From contig DATJJM010000076.1 in NCBI GenBank assembly GCA_035492535.1, forward strand, positions 1 to 64,000: a DNA stretch of 64,000 bases, written 5' to 3'. Positions within the stretch are counted from its first letter, which is position 1. Each line of letters begins with the position of its first letter. The notes beneath the pieces were generated by a model, which saw nothing but the letters and a program-made list of their open reading frames with translations, did not search any database and was not told where the DNA came from. Of this stretch, positions 1 through 8,986 are shown piece by piece. A program made the translations under genes and the position numbers. Source of the stretch: JAMXLO01 sp035492535 (GTDB lineage Bacteria > Pseudomonadota > Alphaproteobacteria > Acetobacterales > Acetobacteraceae).

Positions 1-949
1 CAACAAGCTCACCCTCGCCAACGTCGCCAACACCGGCACCGTCAAGAACACCACCACCCTCATCGGCGGCACCGCCGCCGACACCATCACCCTGGCGGCC
101 GCCGCATCCAGTGCCTCCATCGACCTCGGCGCAGGCAGCGATACGCTTGCCCTTGGCAACTTCAACGTCGCCGCGACTGTTGCCAATATCGAGACCATCA
201 CCGGCGGGACCGGGAATGACTCGATCACGCTGAGCGGCCCATTGACCACCGCAATGTCAGTGGATCTCGGCGCTGGTTCCAGCAAGCTCACTTTGGCCAA
301 TGCCAGCAATACCGGCGCCGTAAGCAACGTGCAGACGCTGGTTGGAGGCACCGGCACGGACAACGTGACCCTGGGTACATCGATTATCAACGGCAGTGTG
401 GATCTTGCGGCGGGTAGCGACACGCTGCAGCTCGCCAACAATACGAACCGCGTATCCATTGCGAACACGGAGACCGTGCTTGGTGGCACCGGCAACGACG
501 TAATCGTGTTGACCGGCTCGAACGCCGGCCTGGTCGTCGGCGGTGGAGGAATGGACTTCGTTACTGGAAACACGACTGCGGACCAGTTCGTTTTCGACCA
601 GAACAGCGCCGGCAACTACAGCACCGTCCAAAACTTCAGTTCGGCAAAAGGCGACAAGATCGCACTCGATACCACCGGAAGTGCCACCCTCGGCACTGAC
701 ACTTACGATCTGAACGGTGCTGCCTTAGCCGATGGGACAACGCTGAAGGCGGTTGCCGATGCAGCTTCGCGGCTCGCCGTCCCGGTGCTGAACGGAGGTC
801 ATGGGGCCTTCGTTTACCAACAGGATACCGGAGAGCTGTACTATAGCGGCAACGGAAGCTTTGCAGGCGGTGGCACCTTGGTTGGGGTAATCGACAGCAG
901 CAGCGGCGTTGCATGGACCTACAACGCGAACAGCTTCATAACGGTCTAG
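1..949 (+). CDS. RTX-like beta-roll repeat protein, C-terminal part (5' truncated by window)
   Basis: The frame is open from base 2 to the TAG at 947-949, giving 315 visible residues; the N-terminus lies outside the window. Repeats of 46-47 residues, each opening with a GGTGxD-type turn and containing VDLGAGSDxLxLA, cover roughly the first 180 residues. A last glycine-rich turn (GGGGMDFVTGNTTADQFVFD) leads into a C-terminal domain resembling the ends of serralysin-type and type I secreted proteins. This suggests a large calcium-binding surface or adhesin-like protein exported by a type I ABC system. No secretion genes are visible, so export is inference. The visible part has ten N-X-S/T triplets. 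The next gene starts three bases after the stop and encodes a triple GT41 glycosyltransferase, so this protein is a candidate acceptor. Function beyond the repeat fold is unknown. Confidence 0.75.
   Translation, partial: NKLTLANVANTGTVKNTTTLIGGTAADTITLAAAASSASIDLGAGSDTLALGNFNVAATVANIETITGGTGNDSITLSGPLTTAMSVDLGAGSSKLTLANASNTGAVSNVQTLVGGTGTDNVTLGTSIINGSVDLAAGSDTLQLANNTNRVSIANTETVLGGTGNDVIVLTGSNAGLVVGGGGMDFVTGNTTADQFVFDQNSAGNYSTVQNFSSAKGDKIALDTTGSATLGTDTYDLNGAALADGTTLKAVADAASRLAVPVLNGGHGAFVYQQDTGELYYSGNGSFAGGGTLVGVIDSSSGVAWTYNANSFITV
40..520 (+). repeat. Tandem 138-141 bp coding repeats of the beta-roll protein
   Basis: Three full units of 46, 47 and 46 codons, preceded by a partial unit, run in frame through the truncated first gene. 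Each unit reads GGTxxDxxTL, then a variable stretch, then VDLGAGSDxLxLA, then an N-rich segment ending in xNxETxxGGTG. The units have diverged in DNA sequence, so this is an old protein repeat. The array very probably continues to the left of the window. Confidence 0.75.
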
Positions 950-952
950 AGG

Positions 953-3022
953 ATGAAGAGGGCTCAGGCTGTCGGGCAATACGCACGCACGCCGGCCCGC
1001 AAGGCTTCGAGTGGCACAATCCAGGCTTGGCAGCATGGTCGATCGGCTCTAGCCGAGACGATCTGCCAGGCCGCCCTCCTCCACAACCCGAATGACAGTG
1101 TGGCGTCTCGCGCCCGGGCAGACATTGCACATCTATCCGGACGTCCCGACGAAGCGCTGCGGCTATTGGGCCACCTCTCGGAGGCGAATGCGAAAGGCGG
1201 CTGCGACATTGACATAGCGACCAGTCCTATGACCCGTCGCGAGGAGGGGGAAGCCGCACTTCGGCGTGCCGCTAAGAGAGACCCGGCGAACGCCGCCACA
1301 CGCTACAATCTCGGTCGCATTTTGCTGATGCATCGGCATCACGGCGAAGCAGAAGCCCAACTGCGTGCAGCTGTCACGCTACGTCCGGATCACGGTAATG
1401 CCTGGCATGACCTGGGGCATGTCCTGCGAGAGCTCGGACGACCCAAGGATGCCCTCGACGCCTATCATAATGCCACCATCCACCTGCCCGATTCGGCACA
1501 GGCCCATAGCGATTACGGCACAATGCTGTTCGGCTTCAATCGCCATCAGGAGGCCTACGACGAGCTACGCCGCGCATTGACACTGGATCCGTCAAGCGCG
1601 TCGGCACATGGCAATCTGGGCGCATTGTTGTTGCGGACAGGATATGCGATCGCCGCTGAAGCCGAATGTCGAACCGCCATCGCACAGTCGCCGGCGCAAT
1701 ATCGATGGCTCACCAACCTCGGCGTTGCCCTGCGCATGCAATGCCGATATGCGGAAGCGGCAGAATGCGCGCGGAAAGCGCTCGCTCAGAAAGCAGACTA
1801 TGCCATCGCGCATGGCAATCTTCTGTTCGACCTTACTTACCGACCCGACGTTTCCGCGGCAGCCATCTTTGCCGAATTCCGGAACTGGGACCGCTGCCAT
1901 GCTCGTCCCCTGACTCCCGCCAAGCCGCGCTTCGCCGTGGATCCCAACCCAGGTCGAAAATTACGTGTCGGCTATGTGTCTGCCGACTTCCGCCAACATG
2001 CAGTAGCGCTGTTCGCCGAACCATTGCTGCGCGCCCATGACCGGGCCTTCCTCGAGCTGTATCTCTACTCGGGTGTGGCCGCGGAAGACGATACGACCAG
2101 ACGGTTTCACGATCTGGCCGACGCGTGGCGCAACACCGTCACCCTGAATGACGGCCAGCTTGCGGAGGTGATCCGCAATGATCGGATCGACGTGCTCGTC
2201 GACCTTTCCGGACATTCCGCGTGCAACAGGCTGCTGACATTCGCTCGCAGACCGGCGCCTGTTCAGGTCTCGTATCTGCTGGGTCACGGATATACCACCG
2301 GCCTCTCGGAGATGGATGCTTTCCTGGCCGACGATGCCCTCGCGCCACCAGGATCAGAGGCCTTCTTCAGTGAGCAAATCATCCGCTTGCCGCGGATTCC
2401 GCTGGTCTACGCGCCGCCCCTGGACATGCCAGCAGTCGAGCCGCTGCCCGCGCTGACCCGGGGCCAGGTCGCCTTTGGTTATTTTGGCAGGACCGAACGG
2501 CTCAATGATGATGTCGTCATCGCATGGGCGCGGATCCTGGCGGCCGTGCCGCATGCGAGACTTGTCCTCAATAACCTGCCCTTCCACGAACCTGCATTCC
2601 GCGCGCAGTTCCTGGCGCGCTTCGCAAAGCAAGGTATTTCCTCGGATCGACTTGATTTTGTCTATACCGAGCCACAGCAGCGCACCTGGGCCGCGTATGG
2701 CGAAATCGACATCGCGCTGGATCCGTTTCCGCATAATGCAGGGACCACGACGATTGAAGCGCTGTGGCAGGGCGTGCCTGTCGTATCGCTGGCAGGTCAG
2801 CCCAGTTTCGGCCGGTTTGGCGCCAGTATTCTGCACGCGGTCGGACTGGACGATTGGGTGACAAGCAACACGGACCAATACGTGGCGCGCGCGGTCGCAG
2901 CTTCGTCCGACCTTCCGGCCCTGGCACGACTGCGCGAAAGGCTGCGTCCGCAAATGGAACGCTCGCCGCTGCGCGACGCGGCGAGCCTCGCGCGGTCCGT
3001 CGAGCAGGCATACCGAATGTTG
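953..3022 (+). repeat. GT41 module 1
   Basis: TPR array (about residues 30-325) plus catalytic region (about 330-690). It is homologous to modules 2 and 3, with long near-identical blocks such as the DPFPHNAGTTTIEALWQGVP segment at about 2725-2780. Confidence 0.8.
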
Positions 3023-6000
3023 TGGGATGAATGGCGACTGGGCGACAGCAGAAGGCTGCATCAACTCTACCAAACCGGCGACGCAGCCGGGGCTGTCAAA
3101 GTCGCGCACCGAATCCTGGATCGCAATCCGCACAATGGCGACGCGCACCATGTGCTTGGTCTGCTGGCCTATCAGGACAAGCGATTGGCAGACGCGGATC
3201 GCCACTTGCAGGCGGCCATCAGTTGCACGCCGCACCAGGCGGACCTGCATGCCAACCGAGCCGCCATCCTGCGCAAACTAGGCTGTCTCGCGGAAGCCGA
3301 AGCAGCCGCGCGCACCGCGTTGAAACTGGAACCCAATTCAGTCGGTGCGCTCAACAATCTCGGGAACATTCTGCGCGATGCCGGTCGCTATGACGAAGGC
3401 GCTGAGCAATTCAGGGCCGCCGTCCGCCTGGCACCGGATTTCGCCGACGCGTGGGTGAACCTTGCCTGGCTCCTGTCCCTCGCCGGCCGTGCGCAGCAGG
3501 CGGAGGACGCAGCGCGTCACGCCATCGCATGTGCCCCTGACAACGCTGATGCATACAACAATCTCGGCCTCGCTCTGATGCGCCAGGGCCGGCTCGCCGA
3601 CGCCGAAGCAGCGCTGCGCCAGGCATTGGCGCTCCGTCCTGACTTCGCCTTGCCGCACAGCAATATCCTGTTCTGTCTCAACTACCGTCCCGATGCGACG
3701 CCGGAAGAGGTGTTTGCCGAATACCAGGAATGGGATCGCCGGCACGCTCTCCCGTTGTGGCCAAAAGACGCCTGCCATGATCTCGACCGCTCGCCCAACC
3801 GCAAACTGCGCGTCGGCTATGTCTCGCCCGATTTCCGCCAGCACGCGGTCGCCCTGTTCGCCGAGCCGCTTTTGGCGAACCATGACCGTTCCACCGTCGA
3901 GGTGCACTGCTATTCCGAGGTTGCCGCTCCCGACGGCGTCACCGAACGGTTCCGCGCCGTCGCCGACCACTGGCATAACACCGTCGGTCTCAGCGACGCC
4001 GATCTCGCCGAACAGATCCGAGCCGATCACATCGACATACTGGTCGACATGGCCGGGCATACCGCCGGCAATCGACTGCTGACATTCGCGCGCAAGCCGG
4101 CGCCTATCCAGGTCACCTACCTCCTTGGCCACGGCTACAGTTCCGGGCTTTCGGCAATGGACGCTTTTCTTGCCGACGCACAACTCGCACCACCCGATGC
4201 AGACCACCTGTTCAGTGAGCAGGTCATCCGCCTGTCGCGCATACCCCTGTGCTACCAGCCACCGGTTGAAATGCCGGACGTCGGCCCGCTGCCGGCCCGC
4301 TCCAGTGGGCAAATCACATTCGGCTATTTCGGCCGGACGGTACGGCTGAATGATGACGTCATCACCGCGTGGGCTCGCATACTCAAGCACGTGCCGAACG
4401 CCCGGCTCGTGCTGAACAGCGCTCCGTTCGGGGAGCCTGCCGGGCGCGAACAGATGGCGGCGCGCTTTGCCGCACTTGGCATTCGCGCCGATCGACTGAC
4501 GCTGACCTGCACCAGTCCGCAACCGGTCACCTGGGCAGCGTATGGCAGTGTCGACATCGCGCTGGATCCGTTTCCGCACAACGCCGGCACCACGACGATC
4601 GAAGCCCTGTGGCAAGGCGTGCCGGTGGTGTCATTGGCGGGTCGCCCCACCGTCGGACGATTTGGCGCCGCTATCCTGCACGCGGTGGGCCTCGATGACT
4701 GGGTCACGCGAGACGTCGATGCCTATGTCGCGCGTGCCATTGCCGCTGCGGCCGACGTCGACGCTCTGGCGCATTTGCGCGCCACGCTCAGGCAGCGTTT
4801 CGCTGCCTCGCCGCTGTGTGACGCAGCCGGCCTGGCGCGGGAATTCGAGTCCGCCTACCGAATCCTGTGGCAGGCGTGGTGCGGCGATGACGATACCGCG
4901 CACCTGCGGCGGCTCTATGAGGCAGGAGACACAGGCAAAGCCGGGCGGCTTGCCGAAGCGCTACTGGCGCGCAATCCGGACCACGCCGGCGCGCTTCACA
5001 TCCTTGGCCTGATACAGTTGAGGGCGGGTGACGCCTGTTCGGCCGCCACCCTCCTGCGGCACGCAGCCGACAACCACCCAGACGCCGCGATCCTGTCGGA
5101 CCTCGGGGTGGCACTACGGGCGCAGCAGCGTTTCACCGAAGCAGAGGCAACCTGCCGCGAAGCGCTCCATCTCGATCCCGCGTCGGCCAGTGGATTGGGC
5201 AACCTCGGCAACATCCTCCTCGACCTGCACCGGCCGCACGAGGCAGAAGCCGAACTGGCCCGAGCGCTGGATGTCACGCCAAACCGCCCCTGGCTGTTGC
5301 ATAGCCTGGCGCTCGCCCTGCTTGCACAAGGCCGCGTGGATTGCGCCGAGGCCGCGCTGCGGCAGGCACTGGCGGTGGATCCGACGGCGGCAGACGCTCA
5401 CGAGACGCTGGCCAACCTGCTGTCGCAAAGCGGTCGCCCCGTTGAAAGCGAGGCGCATCATCGAGCCGCGCTGACCGAACCCGCGCAGCGTCATCGCGTG
5501 CTCTCGAATCTGGCAGTGGCTCTGCAGGTGCAGGGGAAGCACCAGGAGGCCATCGCGGCCTGCCGCCAGGCACTGACCGTGCGTCCGGATTATGCCACCG
5601 CGCACGCGAACCTCCTGTTCGCACTTAACTACGCCGCCGATGTTTCGGCTCACGACGTGTTTGCCGAGTACCGCACATGGGATCGCCAGCACGCCGCGCC
5701 AGTGGCTCCTGCCAGGTCGGAATTCCTGCTCGATCGAACTGCCGGACGGCGCCTGCGTATCGGCTACGTATCGGCCGACTTCCGCAACCACGCCGCGGCG
5801 TTCTTCGCGGAACCCCTGCTGGCCGCGCATGACCGATCGAACGTCGAGCTGTTCTGCTACGCCGAAGTGGCAGCGGCGGACGCAGTCACCCGGCGCTTCC
5901 ATGCACGCGCCGATCAGTGGCGCAATATTTCTGGCATGAGTGACGCCGCCGTCGCCGAGTTGATCCGTCAGGACCAGGTCGATGTCCTCGTCGATATGAC

Positions 6001-6841
6001 GGGTCACACCGCAGGCAGCCGGTTGCTCGTCTTCGCCCGGAAGCCAGCGCCCGTGCAGGTTGCCTACCTGCTCGGCCACGGTTACAGCAGCGGTCTTTCG
6101 GCGATGGACGTTTTCCTCAGCGACGCCGTGCTCACCCCGCCGCATTCCGAACCGTATTTCAGCGAGCGGATCGTGCGACTGCCTCGCCTGCCGCTGGCCT
6201 ACGCGCCGCCCGAGGAAATGCCACCGGTCAGCCAACTTCCCGCGCTCACCAACCGGTGGGTCGCGTTCGGCTATTTCGGCCGCCCGGATCGCCTGACCGA
6301 GGACGTGGTCGCGACGTGGGCACGCATCCTGGATGCGGTCCCTCGGTCGCGCCTGGTGTTGAACAGCTTCTCATTCCGTGAGCCTGCATTCCGCGGCTTC
6401 ATGGCGATGCGGTTCGCCGAGCACGGCATTGAGCGCAGACGACTCCAAATGCTCGCAACGGCACCGCAGCCACGCACCTGGGCGGCGTATGGGGCCATCG
6501 ACATCGCCCTCGACCCATTTCCGCACAATGCCGGCACCACGACGATTGAAGCGTTGTGGCAGGGCGTCCCCGTCATATCGCTGGCTGGGCGCCCCAGTGT
6601 CGGTCGCTTTGGTGCCATGATCCTGCATGCTGTCGCGATGGACGACTGGGTCGTCAGCGATATGAACGACTATGTTGCGCGTGCCGCCGCTGCGGCCTGC
6701 GATCCTTCCAGGCTCGCGCTGACCCGAGCGGGCCTGCGATCGCGTGTCGCGGCGTCGCCGTTATGCGATCCAGCCGACCTGGCCCGGCAGGTCGAGGCAG
6801 TGTACCGCGAAGCCTGGGACGCATGGCGGCAATCATGCTGA
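953..6841 (+). CDS. Triple-module TPR/GT41 (OGT/SPINDLY-like) glycosyltransferase, 1962 aa
   Basis: One uninterrupted frame encodes three successive modules of TPR array plus GT41 catalytic region, ending near residues 690, 1313 and 1962. GT41 proteins transfer a sugar from a nucleotide donor to Asn or Ser/Thr of cytoplasmic proteins. The catalytic halves begin near residues 335, 950 and 1600 with RKLRVGYVSADFRQHAVALF or close variants, which carry the family histidine. Each ends with DPFPHNAGTTTIEALWQGVP, the nucleotide-binding segment. TPR units are about 34 residues (for example GNLGALLLRTGYAIAAEAEC). There is no signal peptide, consistent with a cytosolic enzyme. The ATG follows the upstream stop by three bases, which suggests translational coupling; the ribosome-binding site is poor (TAGAGG abutting the start). 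In all three modules an Arg stands where GT41 enzymes usually have the UDP-contacting Lys. The donor and the acceptor are unknown. Confidence 0.88.
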   Translation: MKRAQAVGQYARTPARKASSGTIQAWQHGRSALAETICQAALLHNPNDSVASRARADIAHLSGRPDEALRLLGHLSEANAKGGCDIDIATSPMTRREEGEAALRRAAKRDPANAATRYNLGRILLMHRHHGEAEAQLRAAVTLRPDHGNAWHDLGHVLRELGRPKDALDAYHNATIHLPDSAQAHSDYGTMLFGFNRHQEAYDELRRALTLDPSSASAHGNLGALLLRTGYAIAAEAECRTAIAQSPAQYRWLTNLGVALRMQCRYAEAAECARKALAQKADYAIAHGNLLFDLTYRPDVSAAAIFAEFRNWDRCHARPLTPAKPRFAVDPNPGRKLRVGYVSADFRQHAVALFAEPLLRAHDRAFLELYLYSGVAAEDDTTRRFHDLADAWRNTVTLNDGQLAEVIRNDRIDVLVDLSGHSACNRLLTFARRPAPVQVSYLLGHGYTTGLSEMDAFLADDALAPPGSEAFFSEQIIRLPRIPLVYAPPLDMPAVEPLPALTRGQVAFGYFGRTERLNDDVVIAWARILAAVPHARLVLNNLPFHEPAFRAQFLARFAKQGISSDRLDFVYTEPQQRTWAAYGEIDIALDPFPHNAGTTTIEALWQGVPVVSLAGQPSFGRFGASILHAVGLDDWVTSNTDQYVARAVAASSDLPALARLRERLRPQMERSPLRDAASLARSVEQAYRMLWDEWRLGDSRRLHQLYQTGDAAGAVKVAHRILDRNPHNGDAHHVLGLLAYQDKRLADADRHLQAAISCTPHQADLHANRAAILRKLGCLAEAEAAARTALKLEPNSVGALNNLGNILRDAGRYDEGAEQFRAAVRLAPDFADAWVNLAWLLSLAGRAQQAEDAARHAIACAPDNADAYNNLGLALMRQGRLADAEAALRQALALRPDFALPHSNILFCLNYRPDATPEEVFAEYQEWDRRHALPLWPKDACHDLDRSPNRKLRVGYVSPDFRQHAVALFAEPLLANHDRSTVEVHCYSEVAAPDGVTERFRAVADHWHNTVGLSDADLAEQIRADHIDILVDMAGHTAGNRLLTFARKPAPIQVTYLLGHGYSSGLSAMDAFLADAQLAPPDADHLFSEQVIRLSRIPLCYQPPVEMPDVGPLPARSSGQITFGYFGRTVRLNDDVITAWARILKHVPNARLVLNSAPFGEPAGREQMAARFAALGIRADRLTLTCTSPQPVTWAAYGSVDIALDPFPHNAGTTTIEALWQGVPVVSLAGRPTVGRFGAAILHAVGLDDWVTRDVDAYVARAIAAAADVDALAHLRATLRQRFAASPLCDAAGLAREFESAYRILWQAWCGDDDTAHLRRLYEAGDTGKAGRLAEALLARNPDHAGALHILGLIQLRAGDACSAATLLRHAADNHPDAAILSDLGVALRAQQRFTEAEATCREALHLDPASASGLGNLGNILLDLHRPHEAEAELARALDVTPNRPWLLHSLALALLAQGRVDCAEAALRQALAVDPTAADAHETLANLLSQSGRPVESEAHHRAALTEPAQRHRVLSNLAVALQVQGKHQEAIAACRQALTVRPDYATAHANLLFALNYAADVSAHDVFAEYRTWDRQHAAPVAPARSEFLLDRTAGRRLRIGYVSADFRNHAAAFFAEPLLAAHDRSNVELFCYAEVAAADAVTRRFHARADQWRNISGMSDAAVAELIRQDQVDVLVDMTGHTAGSRLLVFARKPAPVQVAYLLGHGYSSGLSAMDVFLSDAVLTPPHSEPYFSERIVRLPRLPLAYAPPEEMPPVSQLPALTNRWVAFGYFGRPDRLTEDVVATWARILDAVPRSRLVLNSFSFREPAFRGFMAMRFAEHGIERRRLQMLATAPQPRTWAAYGAIDIALDPFPHNAGTTTIEALWQGVPVISLAGRPSVGRFGAMILHAVAMDDWVVSDMNDYVARAAAAACDPSRLALTRAGLRSRVAASPLCDPADLARQVEAVYREAWDAWRQSC
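3035..4897 (+). repeat. GT41 module 2
   Basis: TPR array (about residues 695-940) plus catalytic region (about 945-1315). The donor-site segment lies near 4565-4625. Many synonymous and amino-acid differences from module 1 argue against an assembly duplication. Confidence 0.8.
4900..6838 (+). repeat. GT41 module 3
   Basis: TPR array (about residues 1318-1590) plus catalytic region (about 1597-1962). The histidine motif is altered slightly to DFRNHAAAFF. It looks like the most diverged of the three modules in the N-terminal half of the catalytic domain. Confidence 0.8.
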
Positions 6842-7329
6842 GCATTGCCCCTTCCGCGCGTATCTCACCACTCGCTGACATCGAGGATTCGCAGCGCGGC
6901 ACCCGCATCATCATCGAGGACAATGTCGTCATCGACGCCTTCGTCAAGCTGAAGCCGGCCGGCGGATCAGGCGACGTGGTGATAGGGTCAGGCACGGTGA
7001 TCAACTCAGGTTGCGTGCTCTACAGCGGCAACGGAATCCGGATCGGGAGCAACGTACTGATAGCCGCCAATTGCACGCTCGCTCCAACCAACCACGCCTT
7101 CGCCGACCATCGCCTGATCAGGGAACAGGGCTTCCAGCCCAGCCGCGGCGGTATCGTGATTGGCAGCGACGTCTGGATTGGCGCCAATTGCGTTTTGCTG
7201 GACGGAACGGTCATCGGCGACGGCGCGGTGATCGGAGCGGCATCGCTGGTCCGCGGTAATCTACCGCCGTACTGCCTTGCGCACGGCACACCCGCAACCG
7301 TGCACGGCTGGCGCGGCAAGCAACGCTAA
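6835..7329 (+). CDS. Left-handed beta-helix (hexapeptide) acyltransferase, 164 aa
   Basis: Isoleucine-patch hexapeptide repeats run through the protein (IIIEDNVVIDAF, VVIGSGTVIN, IRIGSNVLIAANC, IVIGSDVWIGANCVLL, TVIGDGAVIGAASLV), as in WcaF/LacA-type O-acetyltransferases. TNHAFADHR holds the likely catalytic His. The chosen ATG overlaps the glycosyltransferase stop by seven bases (ATGCTGA); an in-frame ATG at 6823 is the alternative. It probably acetylates a sugar or a nucleotide sugar made by this locus. It could instead be a serine acetyltransferase-like enzyme, but the sugar-gene neighbours favour a glycan role. Confidence 0.78.
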   Translation: MLSIAPSARISPLADIEDSQRGTRIIIEDNVVIDAFVKLKPAGGSGDVVIGSGTVINSGCVLYSGNGIRIGSNVLIAANCTLAPTNHAFADHRLIREQGFQPSRGGIVIGSDVWIGANCVLLDGTVIGDGAVIGAASLVRGNLPPYCLAHGTPATVHGWRGKQR

Positions 7330-7385
7330 ATTTACCTGCCCCATGTAGAAATAGCGATCGCCACGCAATTGGATGCGCCGGGATC

Positions 7386-8252
7386 GTGCCGACTGAAAGA
7401 AACCAATCATTTACCATATTGGGTGCCGGAGGATTCATCGGCACCGCGGTTGCTGCCAGGTTAAGAAACCGGGGATGCAACGTGCACGCCGTGACACGCG
7501 CATCCCTGCCGTACCTTTTCGCGACAGGACGCCGTGTCGGACATGTCATCGATTGCATCGGTATCACCGGCGACTTTCGCATGCGGTTGCTCGACACTGC
7601 CGAGGCGCATGTGGGCCTCGTCGCGCGCTGCCTGACCGAGCTGCAATTCGAATCGTTCCTGCTCCTTTCATCCACACGCGTATATGCGAGGACGGCGAAT
7701 ACCTGGGAAGGTGCCGCCATCCCGACACTGCCCACCGACCCGTCCGATCTCTACAACCTGACAAAACTCGCCGGCGAAGCGCTGTGCCTGACGGATCCGC
7801 GTCCCGCTGTCCGTGTGGTGCGCCTGTCCAACGTTTACGGAGCCGGCATCCCGGTGGACACATTCCTCGGAGAGGTGCTGGCCGAGGGCATGCGCAGCGG
7901 CAGCGTGCTATTCCGCCAGAGCCCAGGGTCCGCCAAGGATTATGTCAGCCTCGACGCGGTGACCCGCCTATTGCCGGCAATCGCCACAGGTGGTTGCGAG
8001 CGGCTCTACAATGTCGCTACCGGCCGAAACACGTCGCACGCGGCGATCGCCGAGCGCCTGCAAAGCGTCACCGGCTGGTGCATCAGTTTTGCGACGGACG
8101 CGCCAACCCTGTGCAACGCACCGATCGATACAACCCGGATCACGACCGAGTTCGGTGCCATCACCTGCGATCTGCTGGCGGATCTGCCCATGCTCATTCC
8201 GCCCGAAGAGGAAGACCAATGCTCACCATCGACGAGTCACTTGGCCGCGTAA
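7386..8252 (+). CDS. Extended SDR, NAD(P)-dependent epimerase/dehydratase/reductase
   Basis: 288 residues from a GTG start. The Rossmann glycine motif GAGGFIG is at residues 13-19, LLLSSTRVY near 92-100 supplies the active-site Ser/Thr, and YNLTK at 123-127 is the Tyr-Lys pair. The family modifies nucleotide-sugar rings by 4-epimerisation, 4-reduction or dehydration. The sequence is nearer to reductase/epimerase members than to the longer 4,6-dehydratases. It lies between the acyltransferase and the methyltransferase, so it probably prepares an activated sugar. The end overlaps the next gene by 34 bases. The exact substrate cannot be read from the sequence. Confidence 0.75.
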   Translation: MPTERNQSFTILGAGGFIGTAVAARLRNRGCNVHAVTRASLPYLFATGRRVGHVIDCIGITGDFRMRLLDTAEAHVGLVARCLTELQFESFLLLSSTRVYARTANTWEGAAIPTLPTDPSDLYNLTKLAGEALCLTDPRPAVRVVRLSNVYGAGIPVDTFLGEVLAEGMRSGSVLFRQSPGSAKDYVSLDAVTRLLPAIATGGCERLYNVATGRNTSHAAIAERLQSVTGWCISFATDAPTLCNAPIDTTRITTEFGAITCDLLADLPMLIPPEEEDQCSPSTSHLAA

Positions 8253-8986
8253 CCATCCGACATCCGGACGGTTCCTATGAGGAACATGGCCTCGACTCCC
8301 CCGAGGCGTTCGAGGCGGTCTCCGCCGCCTGGCTCCGTTGCGGCTGGGACGTGAAGTATGTCTATGGCTTCACCTGGATGGGCCGGCCGGTCATCCAGTT
8401 GCCAGAGGACATGATCCGCATCCAGGAAGTGATCTGGCGCGTCCGACCCGACGTGATCGTCGAGACCGGCGTCGCACATGGCGGTTCGCTCGTCTTCTAT
8501 GCCAGCCTCTTCGAGGCGATGGGCCACGGCCGCGTCATCGGTGTCGATATCGATATCCGCACGCACAACCGCACCGCGATCGAGGCGCATCCGCTATCGT
8601 CGCGCATCGACCTGATCCAGGGCAGCTCCACCGCCGCCTGCACACTCGCTGCGGTCCGGCACGACATCGGACCGGAGGAATGTGTCCTGGTGGTGCTCGA
8701 TTCCAACCACAGTCGCGCGCACGTAGAGGCCGAACTCGACAATTACGCGCCCCTGGTTTCGCCCGGGTCGTATATCGTGGCGTGCGACGGCATCATGGCC
8801 CAGATCGCTGGCGCACCACGCACGGCGCCCGACTGGACCTGGAACAATCCGATTGCGGCCGTCGAGGCTTTCCTGTCCCGGAACCCGGACTTTGCGCTGG
8901 AAGAGCCGGCATTCCCCTTCAACGAAGGCATGGTACGCCATCGCGTGACGTATTGGCCGAAGAGCTTTCTGCGGCGCGTATCATGA
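8219..8986 (+). CDS. CmcI/cephalosporin-hydroxylase-family methyltransferase
   Basis: 255 residues. VIVETGVAHGGSLVFYASL is the SAM-binding first strand and loop typical of this Rossmann family, followed by VIGVDIDIR and CVLVVLDSNHSRAHV with acidic metal-ligand candidates. Despite the family name, many members are sugar O-methyltransferases found in O-antigen or glycolipid loci, including the mycobacterial rhamnosyl O-methyltransferase. A GAGGAAG ribosome-binding site sits seven bases before the ATG. The stop overlaps the start of the next gene (ATGA). An O-methyl tailoring step on a surface sugar is the best guess. Confidence 0.72.
   Translation: MLTIDESLGRVTIRHPDGSYEEHGLDSPEAFEAVSAAWLRCGWDVKYVYGFTWMGRPVIQLPEDMIRIQEVIWRVRPDVIVETGVAHGGSLVFYASLFEAMGHGRVIGVDIDIRTHNRTAIEAHPLSSRIDLIQGSSTAACTLAAVRHDIGPEECVLVVLDSNHSRAHVEAELDNYAPLVSPGSYIVACDGIMAQIAGAPRTAPDWTWNNPIAAVEAFLSRNPDFALEEPAFPFNEGMVRHRVTYWPKSFLRRVS

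Noticed and set aside
40..520. CRISPR-like periodicity at the left edge
   Set aside because: The 138-141 bp period is in frame with a beta-roll protein and has no identical short direct repeats with unique spacers.
2354..6235. Several 300-425-codon frames antisense to the GT41 gene
   Set aside because: They mirror the three modules (same relative positions), show no domain and follow GC-driven absence of stops.
953..6841. Possibility that the three GT41 modules are an assembly duplication
   Set aside because: The modules differ at many synonymous and replacement sites and in TPR number, so they are true, diverged repeats.
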